DNA of 64,000 nt, taken from contig NC_081413.1 in NCBI RefSeq assembly GCF_030272615.1, forward strand, positions 557,653,136 through 557,717,135. The letters are read 5' to 3'. Under the pieces are notes generated by a model. The model saw only the letters and a list, made by a program, of their open reading frames with translations, had not been told where the DNA came from and made no database searches. The DNA is from Cryptomeria japonica (lineage: Eukaryota > Streptophyta > Pinopsida > Cupressales > Cupressaceae). Both the position numbers and the translations under genes were made by a program. Of this stretch, positions 53,286 to 64,000 are shown in pieces (position 1 is the stretch's first letter; each line of letters starts with the position of its first letter).

Positions 53286-55068
53286 ATTGTAATCTAACTA
53301 ATTTGATAATGACTGATTTTTATGTGTTAGTGAATGTAATTATGTGCTAATTAATGGTTATGGATGATATGTGTTAATTAATATTGATGAATGTTGCGTG
53401 TTAATTAATGTTAATCAATATTATGTGTTAATGAACATTATGTGATATTAATGAATGAATGCTATATTTTATTAATGGTAGAAAGAATTAATGAATGAAT
53501 GTTATAAGATGTTAACGGGGAATTTAGAGTGATGTTGGGGGGGGGATGGGCCAAATGAGCTTCCACCTTCACGTGGTTGGCCCTATTAAGTAGAGAATAT
53601 TAAACTATTCTCGAAACCAAGCGAAGCTCAACAAGGTAACACACTTTTCAATATTTCATTATGTTGCATAGTTAATCTTATAAAATAATGTATATTGAAT
53701 CTTAATTGCAGGGTGCAAGTGGAGCCAACACGAACAACAACACCACAAGTTGCTGGGTATAATGAACTCCCATATTGTCTTGTCTATACACGAAGAATAT
53801 GAGTTGCTTCAAGTGTTGATATCCAAGGTAGCACTGCAAAAGTTATGAATATGCCTCATCCTTGTAAGTTTTTTTATTACTTGTAAGTAATGAATATGCC
53901 TCATCCTTGTAAGTTTTTTTATTACTTGTAAGTCATGAATATTGCCTTTAGTTGATTAAAATTAAATAAAAATCTTTAATGAATACACAAAACTATATAC
54001 ATATGTAGGCACACCATGGTTGAGATGGTCCAACTCCCTAGTCTCACTCTACAACTAAGCTCATGCCATATCTAAATCAAAGACATCTCAAATACATGGT
54101 CGGTGGAAAATCACCAAGAGAACGGTAAAAAGTGTGTTTGAGATTGTATCATAGATGCTTTTAAGGATTGTATCATGGATGCAAAAATTCTCTTCATTAA
54201 TCCTTGACTTATGATTGCTATAATACTTTTTTAGACTTCTCATGTCATTTGTTGCACTTCTTCACTATTTTGGATTGAGTTTCAACTATGAATTTGCCTT
54301 GACTTATGACTGTACCTATCTTTGTCCTATTTTTGAAAGCTTCCTCTTTGAATTGTGGTTGTAGCTTTGATAATAACCTTTTAATGTTGCACTATTTGTA
54401 AGGAGGACAACTCCTAATGCATGTTTCAAATTGTGCTCTAGTGATTGAGACTAACCTAATGCATCTCAGAATGGCATAAATTACCAGGATGGAGATATAG
54501 CAGATGAGTTCAAGATTGTTGTTGTAGAAATTATTTGATTTCTATGCTTGAAATTTATGTATATACACTATTTATAGTCTACTCTATATTTCCTACTCAG
54601 CTACTCCTATTGCTTTAAAATGAAATGTGAATTGATGAATTGTATTCTATAGATGACTAGTGCCTTTCTTCGCTGTTCAATTGAAATAACCCTAAATTAC
54701 CCAAATGAAACCAGTAAAATATTTGAAAGCATACCAGAAGACAACACAAATTTTAGGCTCAAAGTTAATGGTTTGTATATTTATATTCAATTTGGAAAAT
54801 CTTACAAAACTTAGATAGTTTTCTGTGAAACACTAGGCAGATAAATTTCTGCAGAGTTTCTTTACAAATTCTTGTGATCATTTTTCCTATGTCCTGGTAT
54901 CCATTTATAACATTATGGATGCATACAAGCTTCAAACATCCCTAAGAAAAATTAGTTACAACCATAGCTTCTTTCAAGAAGCAGTTACAAGTCTTTTTCT
55001 ATCTCAACGGCCTTTTTGGTTGGTAACTCTTCTGCAACATCTTCTAACTATCCCGGAGAATATTCTAA
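53286..55068. other. CACTA-2 3' part and unrecognised spacer
   Basis: Up to about 53880 the sequence matches the 3' non-coding part of CACTA-1. A 43-base tandem duplication (CCTCATCCTTGTAAGTTTTT) lies at 53845-53930. 53985-54110 is the reverse complement of two separate CACTA-1 segments (29404-29440 and 27206-27280). The rest is AT-rich with no gene. Confidence 0.5.
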
Positions 55069-58000
55069 CTATTCTGGAGCATCTTCCTCTTGCACCGCAT
55101 ACCTTTTGGTCCACTCTTGGAACACATCATCAGTAGGCCATGAGTAGCCAACAATCTTTTTCTCTAACTTAAGTAACCTTTTCCAAGAGTTTCTTATTTT
55201 CCTCACCTCTAATTCCAAAAAACCGTAATGTGATTTTATCTTTTCTATCTCCTCAATTGTTTTAACAAACAGAGAGGTGTTATCTTTGTTAACAATTTCA
55301 TTTACCCTCAAAGAAAAATGAGCTCCCAGCTCATAAAGCCATACCTGTTTGTCCTTCAACTGATTTTGGATGACAAAACCCCCAGGAAATAATTCAAATT
55401 TATGCTCAGTATATTCTTTCCTGTACAAGTTAGCTTTCCTCTCTACATTGGCTCTTTCTTCTGCTAACTTGGTCAAACCTTTTGCCAAACCACATGTGGA
55501 TTTGATAGTAACATCAGATCCTGCTTCATCATAGGATGCACACATAAGTTCTAAATCCACTTCTCTTGGCATCCACTTATTCAAAATAGGCTCTAAAATA
55601 GCCTTGTCCTCATTTAACTCACATAGAGTGTCTAAAATTCTTTTCATATTAGTGTGCACAGTGGGGGCCTCTACTGTATCAATAAAACTCAAAATGATGG
55701 CCTTTACCTTCTCTTCATACTTACTTGCAAACAAGGTTTGAGCCTGTTTCATTTTTTCCAACTCATGTTCAAAAGTTTCAGCTGGTTGAAAACCAGAAGG
55801 CATAGGAGAAAGGGGGAATTCTATAATAGGACTGGTAGGTGGAGGTCTTGCTTGAGAAGAAGAGATCGCCAGGGTAGAGGACTCACCTCCTTGGTGTTGT
55901 CCTACCAACTGACTTTGAAGTCTAGCAATAATAGTATCCTTGTTGGCTACCTCCTTTTTGGCTTCATTATAAGCCTTTAAAATTGTCTCCAACTTGACTT
56001 GGAGATTAGTTTTTTCCCTTGCTTCTTTCTCTACTACTGCGACATTAAACTTTGTAGTTTCTAAGACTATACTGGCAGCTTCTACCACCCCTGTATCCTG
56101 GACTCTTTGTACTATCATACCTCCTAGAAGATTAGATCCTGAGGTATCTTTCCTTCTTCTACTTTCATCCCTCTTGAGGGACCACATGACTAGAGAAGCA
56201 TTATCTTTGCTAAATGTCACTCCCTTCATTGGCTTGGTTTCTTTTCTAACTGCTTCAAGAACCAATGCATCTACTATATCCCATTCAGGGAGGATTAGAA
56301 CACCAGCCTTTGACACCATCTCTCTTCTAGCTTCAAGAGTGATAGCTTTGAATTTAGATATCATTTCTTGTTTAACCTCTTCTTCCACTGAATTTGTATC
56401 TTTGTGAGGCTGCTCACTCGTTCTCTTTTCACATCTAGCCTTGAATTGTTCAATGTTTTGTTTCCATACAAATTGCATGAAAGCCCTTGTTGTGATAAAA
56501 TTGTTGTCAGCTAGAAACTCTTCACTAGCTTGTTTGACAGTAAGGTCTTATTCCTTTCCCTTTAGCTCACCATCAGTTATATTCATTTCAGCACTAGGTG
56601 GCTCTTCCGACATTCCCTGTTGGGTCTCATCATAGGTGTATGCAATTTCACTGAGACTCCCTAACTGTAGCAATTGTTCGGCCACTGCTTGCTCATCTCC
56701 TATATGAATAGGGGATTGAGATGGAGAGTATTGAGGCTCATTAGTTTCAACTTCCTTCCCTACTCTTTGCCTTTTAAGGGAATCTTGAATATCAATGACA
56801 TCTTCAATGGCCCTTTTTCCTCCTAAAGTGGAAGGCTTACTTGTCATTGGCATCATCACAGTATATTTAGATTTTTTATGCATCATATAATTACCAGGTG
56901 GGATAGCCTTAGCAAAGGCGGGCTTAGCTAAGACCAATTTAGCCCTATCAGGATCATTTTGCATTATAGCCTCCCTTTTTTCTTTTAGGGTTTGCATTAG
57001 GGCTTCAAAATAAAGAATTAAGAATTTAACCTTCTCTTCAAAAGGGGTAAAACTAGAAAGAGGGTCATAGCTAGAATCAAATTGATGAATAAAATCAAGT
57101 CCTCTTTTATATGCAACCCACTTCTCCTTTCTTAATTCCTGCTCATCTAAGCTGAATTCATTTCTAATTAAATGTTCAAGAAATTGAAATTGGTGAGGCC
57201 TACTTTTACATACTGCCCTCTTTCTGAACATGCCATTGAAGAAATCCTCAGGGTTTGCACACCTTGAAACTGCAGTTAACAACATATATGGCTTAAAGAA
57301 TTCTTCAAAGTATTTCCAGCCACCTTTGGTAATTACAAAATGATAGGCCATGGTAATAGTTGGGAAAATGGTCCCTTTACCCCTATTGGTCAGCTTGGCC
57401 TCTTGTACTCCTCCAATCTGTCTCAACACTTATGGAATCCCTGGGACCTGATAGGGCAGTAGATAGGGGGTTCCTCTGAAGCCATATACTCTAAAAACAG
57501 TAGAAATAGGGTACAAATACATGTCTCCCCAGTTGCGAACAATCTTGATATCTTCTGCAAACTCTTTAGGCCTAAGGAATTCCAAAAGAGCCTTAGGAAT
57601 CCTAGGGTTTTTTGCACATAAAAGAACTCTAATCTTAGATGCAAAGCATCTATCAAACTTTAGAAAACTAGCATCCTCTCTATCCCAAGATAGAACAGTG
57701 CTCCAAATTTGCACAGGCATCTCCTCTTTATCTTTAACCTTGACCAAATCCATATCTTTTACAAAATAATCAGCACCTTTGAATAAAACAGGGAGTACCA
57801 TCCAAATGGCCTATCCACCTTACCATTTTTAATCCCTACAAGCCCTACATGGATAGCATCAGTGAGGTATGGGGCAAAATCAAATGTTATTGCCAGGGAA
57901 GGGTTTAGAATTTGGGCAATCATCAACATATAATGGGTTGGCATATGTTTCTCAACATCTTCTCCAAAGATTTGACACAGTGTCCAATACATACCCTTAG

Positions 58001-58649
58001 CTCTTAAAGTAAACAAATTCAAGGAAAATGGTTCCATTGTACTGGGGCCTACAACTGTTAACCCTCCTATTTTAACAAAGAATTCTCTCAATGGGCCACT
58101 CCTAAGATGATCTCTTTGTGCATTGTAGACTTGAGCTAATGCTTCAAAATCAATAGGCTCGAGATAATTTGAAGCTTCACTAAGCTTGAAAACATTTCTA
58201 AACTCACCATCTTTGATTTCAACTAGGGCTGATCCCTTTATATTTCTGATACATCTGGCGGCAGGGTCATAATTCTGTGCGATCAGGGTCAACAAATCTA
58301 CATCCATGAACACACTAGGGACCACAAGTTTCCCCACATCCAGTTCCCAGATGCTATTCAAAGGGGTGGGGGCATGTCTTTGACCAAAACCAACTTTAAA
58401 AAGACTTAGACTTGATATCCCTATTTCAGTGTCCCTTAACCAATTTCCTTTGTCATACAGGCCATCCCCAATTTTCAAACGAGGGTTTTTTGGTACTAAC
58501 TCTTTGGCCCTATCCCCGACATTAGTTGACAAGGTTAACTGCTCTAGAAAGTCATCACAAATGTTTTTGTCTTGATAGTTCACCTTTCCTGTCAATTTTT
58601 CGTCTAGGTGCCATTTTGAAAGTATGCAACTATGCCAATTATCAATCAA
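55069..58649 (-). pseudogene. Large unknown protein, better copy (about 1190 codons)
   Basis: I do not recognise a named family. Minus-strand reading starts at about 58649 (no ATG; a TAA lies just upstream, so a spliced leader is likely), changes frame near 57780, and then stays in one frame to the stop after YAVQEEDAPE at 55069, crossed by TAA at 57430 and 56548. Features in order: YDPAARCIRNIKG (58270), FLRPKEFAEDIKIVRNWGD and RVYGFRGTPYLLP (57590-57440), a basic KRQRVGKE patch (56760), an acidic Ser/Pro stretch, then a long coiled-coil-like region rich in Glu, Lys and Leu (56450-55100). No zinc knuckle, protease or membrane segment seen. A second, worse copy follows at 61.4-64 kb on the same strand. 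The RCIR motif is shared with the extra region of the gypsy element, so an accessory retroelement protein is the best guess. Confidence 0.6.
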
Positions 58650-61418
58650 AGCAGTTCTTTAACAGAATAAAACCACAATTAAACAATTTTCAAGAAATGG
58701 ATAAGCAAAGAACAAGAAAACTTGATTTCAGCTTGAAGAGTTCTACTCTACACCAACTTTCTCTGCAACAACTTCTTTGAAATGATACCTTCACTCAATT
58801 GATGCGAGAGTATATACGGCAATTGGCCTTCTTAACTGCAACATTAACACTGCATGCTTCTGCCATCCCTTTAGAATTGAATTCATGAAAGAATTTGAAA
58901 ATTTGGCTCCAATGGGTCAAAACTATCCTGAGTATTTTTTCTTTTCGCTCTTTCACTATTTCGCAGAGCATAAAACCCTTGCATGTTCATCTAGCGAAGT
59001 CACGCCAACCGTCCGATCAAATAGAACTTGCACTGCTTTTACCTTTTGACTTTTTCTCATTTGGCAACGGGCTAAAATTCCTTTCACTATTTCACGAACG
59101 GTAACCATCGTGCACTTTAACCCAATGAAACTGCGCTAGCCGTCCGATCAGATAGAACTTGATCGGTCTTTATCATGTCCTGACCTGATAGTTTACCTCA
59201 CTAACTACGCACCAAGCGGTTAAGGCTAACAGTCTTTGTTGTTCGCAAATGGTAACTGTCCTGCTCCTTCGGGCTGCGAAATAGCGCCCACCATTGGATC
59301 CTCCTCGAGATACCCGCTCTTTAACAACTTTAATTCGGTAGATGTGGGCCCTCTAATTCAGCGCTATCCACCCTGGCATTCGATCTTCTAAGAAACCAAC
59401 ATGGCAACTTCTTACTTGCCAAAAAACTTTCGTGGGATCCACTTCTAAACTACCACCTGTGCCTGACAGGTCACCTCTTCATTGGCAGTATGATTCAATA
59501 TGTTTGTTGGGCCCACCACTTGGTCGTAAGTTTATTCTTTGATTTACTTAACCTCGAGGCCATGTGTGACTTTTTGATTTGCCACCTAAACCACTTGGAC
59601 TGCTAACTAGACTGCCATGTCATTTCGCTACTTCGCGAAGGCTGAATCTTGAGCACCTTTTGGCCATGAATCAACGCGGGTCATTGATCATTCTTTGAAC
59701 CAACCACTCTTTACTCTTTGGAAAACCTTCCTACTTCTGGGACCCGCCACTTTTCGCTATTTCGTAGAGGGTAAAACTCGATCATCTTCATCCCACGAAA
59801 CCACGTGATCCGTCCGATCAAAAGAGAAATGACCGGTCTTTAACTTTAGCTTTACTACCACGCGGACCCACTTTCCTTTTTGCCATTTCACGATAGGTAA
59901 CTCGCGATCATCTTCATCCCACGAAATAATGAAGGCCATTAGATCTTAGGGACTTGCACTGCTTTTATTCCTTTTATTGAATCTTAGATACTTCGATAGA
60001 ATGCTTTTAGACTTGTTCGATAACTTATGGGTTATTACGGTATCAATGAAAATGACGATTTCTTCCAAAGAGAGATGGCTTCTATGATTTAATTTCTCAA
60101 ATCAAGATATTTTACTTAATTCAGATTTGATGCTCAATAGAATGACTGCACTATCACCAATCTATCTTAAAGATTTGACTACTCTTTAGATTATGATTAT
60201 GACTGTCATGATATTTCATGAGACTGCTCTATCCCCATATGAAACCCTTTGTTCCCACAAATCAATGCTTTGAACTTGACTGCAACTTTATAGTGATCAT
60301 TGTCTTTGTACAGTAGGCTTGCTACTTTCTCAACTTTTGATATATTGGAGGCTCCTAGGATGGTTTCTATCTTATAGTCACAATACCTTGCTATAATTTG
60401 TAGCTATTGTATGTTTATTTGTTTTCCACTCTTAACTCATAGTTCAACCAAATATGGTTCATCTTGGAATCAATGCACATAGGTTATAATCAGATTATAA
60501 CTAGTCTCCATGGTTGCAAGACTTGAAGAAGGATTCTTATCATCAATTAGATGCATACTTTTGGGAATATAGAAAGACAAAAAAATATATTAGAACCGTA
60601 TTTTTTGTTGAGTCATAATATGGTGTGTTAATTTAGCTAAATAAGGGAACCAATGTTTTATTAGGTTTAATTCCATGATGACAATTGAAGCTTGTTAGAG
60701 ATAGGGGATTTGTAGAAGTTGGCTTTTTAGGTTATGTCACAATCCTATGAGGGTCCTTGTAAACCGTTAATGTTAGTAGATATGAGACTGTTATTTAACG
60801 AATTGGATCAGCTAAACCTAGAAGTTCTGTAACCAATGAATCAACTGACTCAAGTGTATGTTAATTATCTTATGATGGTCATTTATGACCGTTATTCTTA
60901 GTAGACATTAAGAAGTTCGCTAGATAGTTGGTTAGTAAACCAATGAGCTAGTTAGCTCAAGTGTATGCCAAATGTGGAATATTACATGTGGTATTGGAGC
61001 AACCAAGTTCGACATTGAACCTCAAGCTTTTCACCTATAAACAAAACTATATACATATGCAGGCGCACCATGGTTGAGATAATATGCAGGCGCACTATAT
61101 ACAATACTATATTCGCAAGTAAATCTTTTATTCAAATCCACAATATGAAACACAGAGTTTTACTGGAAGAACACAAGTAACCTTATCTCCTTTAGATAAT
61201 ATCACAAGCAACTACCTACAGAAAGATGCAGTTATCCACATCATATACACAAAGGAAAGACGATTGATTATATTATGTATGTTCACAAAATGGTATAATA
61301 GTAAGCCTGAGGCTATATTCTACTTCTTCTCTAATGATCCTTATTGTTACAAAAGTTCCCTCATTTATATGAGGGTATACATTGTCACCAAGCATCATGG
61401 CTTTTCAACACATAACTA
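58650..61418. other. Spacer between the two unknown-protein copies
   Basis: No gene, pol or LTR recognised. 58.93-59.96 kb holds the dispersed repeat listed separately. 61030-61075 carries ACAAAACTATATACATATGC and CACCATGGTTGAGAT, also found at 53990-54035, with a further short duplication of ATATGCAGGCGCAC next to it. Confidence 0.45.
58930..59960 (-). repeat. Irregular repeat built on TTCGCTATTTCGCGAAG and CCGTCCGATCA
   Basis: At least five diverged units, near 58955, 59085, 59625, 59755 and 59880. Each has a partly palindromic TTTCGCTATTTCGCGAAGGG word, GATCATCTTCATCCCACGAA or a variant, and in three of them CCGTCCGATCA followed by AATAGAACTTGCACTGCTTT or a variant. GC content is higher than the surroundings. 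The stretch lies just upstream of the minus-strand unknown protein and could be its leader or LTR. Confidence 0.65.
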
Positions 61419-64000
61419 TTAATTAGCACTTTTGTTAACTAACTGGAAGATAAACAAGTTCAACATTCCTATGTGTTGAATGTACTTATCATCTTTATAC
61501 ATTAGAACGTCATTGTTTAGCGTCCTCATGTCGCTTTCTATCTGGAAATGATTGGATAGAATATGGTTAACACAAAGTGACAATTCTTTGTCCCGATCCA
61601 ACTCTGCTACTGCTTGATTATTCTCATCAATGAACTCTTGTTTCCACTGTTCGAATGATACTAACTCACCATTACTGTAAAAAGAGGGCACCCTAGGGGT
61701 ATTCCCATCATCCAGCCTCTGAAGCTCTTTCCTTAATTGATTTTCCAATTCATCATGGGACTTCAAGTAAGCCTCGACTTAAATTTTCTCACCTGGATTA
61801 ATTAGACTATTGTCATTCATCATGTCTTCCAACCGAGACCGGAGCCTTTCATGCTCTTTCAAAGCCCTGACTATTCCAGTGTATGTTTTCCAATAGATTT
61901 ATGCAACTTGCATCATACTTCTGAACCTATGTTCAATGATCTCTAGAATCAACTTATCCATCTTTTGTTGTACCTTTTCTACTTGCTGAGATGTCTTTTC
62001 GGCCCTGTTCCTCCAATACATAACATTTGTCAAGGCATCCATGGCATCTCTGTCAACACCGTATGTCATCCCTGTTTGACTGGTACCTATATCAATCTGA
62101 AGCAATCTTGCTTGCAACCTCTATTTTTCTTCATCGGTTTTCTCATATAGGCTTTTGTATGTAGAATTTTCTCGGACCAGAAACTCTATCTAATCTTGGT
62201 TCAGTTTAGTGACATCCAAATTTAGTTTGGTAGTTGTTCTAGGGTCAGTCTTTCCAACCTTCTGCACCATCAAATGTCCAAAAGCTTCTTCTGTATCAAC
62301 CAATATAGGTCTTTTATCTTTGGGATAGATAGCCCACTGTAGAAGAGCCTTATGATCTGGATCATATCCTGATCCTCTAAAGAGTTTATCAATCTCTTTT
62401 GGAATCATTTGCCTACTTGGGTCCTGTTTCTTGAGGAATCTATCAAACAAAAAGGCAGAGTTCATGTCCCATCCAGAGTATAATAGCACACCAACTTCCT
62501 TAAGCAAATGTCTTCCCTTCCTAGGTGTCATTTCTCTCATCACAAGATCCATCTCCTCTCGTAACTTTTGAAGCCATTGCTCTTCTTCAATATTTCTCAT
62601 GTTATTCCTAATTTGAGATCCTTTATGTTGATAGAGGAATGTGGTGAACTCCTTGGAAGCAATGAAGTCACTATCAACAATGAAATCCTCATGCTCCAGG
62701 AATTTGATGTTAGCCACTTCTCAGACATTTAGTTGTCCTATTTTCAAGTCTATCGGTGCATCCTCTTCATAACCAGGGGGTAATCCTCTCGAGGAGTGAA
62801 TGGAACGATGCCAGATGTGGAAGCAGGAGACATATGAGCCAAAGGCTCTATATTCCTAATAGTATCAATGTAATCCCTAAAAACATGAGGCGGGACTCCC
62901 TCAAGTATTTCCAATTCATGCTCCACAAGTTTGTTGGCCAACGCCAAGGGTCCTTCAATCTTTTGTAGCACGTTCTCATCCATTTTCCTTCTAAAAAGAT
63001 TCCATTTATAATCCTACATTGCTTTATCAAACTTTATTCGCTTCACTCTGGCCTCTTCTCTGCCAATGTTCTTAACGAGGTCATCCGGTAGGTAAGATTT
63101 ATGCTCTCCAGCCTTCAGCTTTTGTGATGACTAGGCTATCCTTATGTATCCTTCAGGATCGAAATTGGGCCTTGGATCCCCCATAGCCATGCCATAATAA
63201 TCCAATTTTGTCTACAGCAGGCCCTAACTCTTTGAACTTTTCATAATAAAATCTGAAAATACTAACAACCCAGGTACAATTGATTGTTTCCCATGGCTTG
63301 TCAGATGTTCTGTACTCACTATTGACAGTTGCCTCACAATTTCCAGACAAGCCACTCTGTTAGGGACTATAAGTGGTAGTAAGTATGGTCTCCCTTTGAA
63401 CCCGTATACCCTAACTTGTGTGCAGTTTGAAAAACAATACCAATCTCCCCAATTGTGTTCAATTGAGGGATCTTCAGCAAAATATTTTGGTCTTAGGAAT
63501 CTTTGAACCTCTGGTGCAAGGGCATGATCGCACGGGCATCCCAACAGTCTATATAATGGCTTGATAAAGAACTCCTCAAAATTCCAATATTGATTATTCA
63601 CATACCTCTGGTCCCATGAAGAAACCCATAGTTGCATTGGTTTTCTCTTCCCAGCATTGTCATATGTCCTGACACATAACTCTTCTGGCCATAACCCTTC
63701 ATCTTGGCCCACATACAATAGCATATGCATAAGTAAGGAATAATGCTTGAAATGAACATTGATGACATCCCCCTTCAACTTTTCTAACCCATGATTCAAA
63801 ACCTCAACCAAATAAGCAGAAAAATCAAAGAAGCGGGGGTCCTTAGACTGCAAATCGGCACAAATGACCATGGCTGCAATATCCATCAAAGGATGGGCTT
63901 TTATCCCTAGCACTTGGGCAACATAGTAATAGGTATACTTAAAATATGGATGGAAAGAGTTGACATCATAGGGAGCTTTGTCATCCTGACCTAGTGGCAC
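61419..64000 (-). pseudogene. Large unknown protein, second copy, runs off the window
   Basis: Homologous to the copy at 55-58.6 kb, same strand. From the window end it reads a frame of 258 codons (64000-63224) containing PMQLWVSSWDQRYVNNQYW and FLRPKYFAEDPSIEHNWGD followed by RVYGFKGRPYLLP, matching the other copy. It then continues with a frame change near 63225 and stops through DFIVDSDFIASKEFTTFLY (62680), GVLLYSGWDMNSAF (62480), FGHLMVQKVGKTD (62260), a coiled-coil-like stretch (62117-61899) and a final open piece 61766-61419 ending NLFIFQLVNKSAN. The N-terminal part lies beyond 64000. The divergence between the copies is large, so this is a family and not a recent duplication. Confidence 0.6.

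Larger units (their letters stand above)
44384..53985 (+). mobile_element. CACTA-2, a second CACTA transposon (right end not found)
   Basis: It starts CACTAACACATTTGG at 44384, preceded by AGA, and its first 280 bases align with the start of CACTA-1. It carries a PPR fragment (44.8-45.6 kb), a transposase gene (47.2-51.3 kb) and a TnpA-like gene (51.7-53.3 kb). Homology with CACTA-1 runs from about 47950 to 53880. No right terminal repeat followed by AGA was found in the window, so the right end is either deleted, beyond 64 kb, or inverted; 53985 marks where recognisable sequence stops. It interrupts the gypsy element right after its last open region. Confidence 0.75.

Noticed and set aside
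54645-54660. ACTAGTG as the right end of CACTA-2
   Set aside because: The next bases are CCT and not AGA, and upstream sequence lacks the terminal repeat and the CGTCGG words.
55654-56407. Plus-strand open frames opposite the unknown protein
   Set aside because: They are antisense shadows of the longer minus-strand frame and have no motif.
55069-58649. Gag polyprotein of a retroelement
   Set aside because: No CCHC zinc knuckle, no protease motif and no adjoining pol; the coiled-coil end does not by itself support gag.

Overview
This is nuclear DNA of a seed plant. The evidence is a full-length plant ABCC/MRP-type ABC transporter with spliceosomal introns, a plant PLS-type PPR fragment, CACTA (En/Spm) DNA transposons with the plant TNP2/DUF4218/DUF4216 and Transposase_24 proteins, a plant LINE, copia-style LTRs, a Ty3/gypsy pol, and a short TTTAGGG tract. 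The density of old, nested, mutated elements around one intact gene suggests a large-genome plant, perhaps a gymnosperm. That last point is inference.

Layout. 0.7-1.3 kb is a polypurine repeat. 2.95-7.24 kb is a decayed minus-strand LINE, cut in its endonuclease by a solo LTR (5469-7012) with a perfect 5-bp duplication. 7.78-9.08 kb and 30.09-30.47 kb look like two halves of one minus-strand LTR split by CACTA-1 (9082-30085, 21.0 kb, 3-bp duplication TCA). CACTA-1 carries a broken transposase, a decayed SET-domain open region, a Transposase_24/TnpA-like gene, a 144-bp tandem array and much unrecognised DNA. 31.4-37.1 kb holds the only gene that looks functional, a ten-exon minus-strand ABC transporter of about 1514 residues. 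38.9-44.4 kb is a truncated Ty3/gypsy element: part of RT, RNase H, integrase, then an extra open region of unknown function. It is cut at 44384 by the 5' end of CACTA-2, a relative of CACTA-1 that carries a PPR fragment near its terminus, has a more complete transposase and lacks the SET region. From 55 kb to the window end, two minus-strand copies of a large unrecognised protein (about 1190 codons in the better copy) share motifs with each other and, more weakly, with the extra region of the gypsy element.

How it fits together. The transporter has no partner genes here; its flanks are transposon debris. In each CACTA element the transposase (TnpD-like) and the TnpA-like gene are the usual two mobility genes, and both are disabled in both copies. 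Stop codons follow a pattern expected from deamination of methylated cytosine: CGA to TGA changes alternate between the two CACTA copies, and every in-frame stop recorded in the gypsy reading frames before its terminal TGA is TAG. The points most worth following are the SET domain inside CACTA-1, the unknown large protein family, and the PPR fragment captured by CACTA-2.
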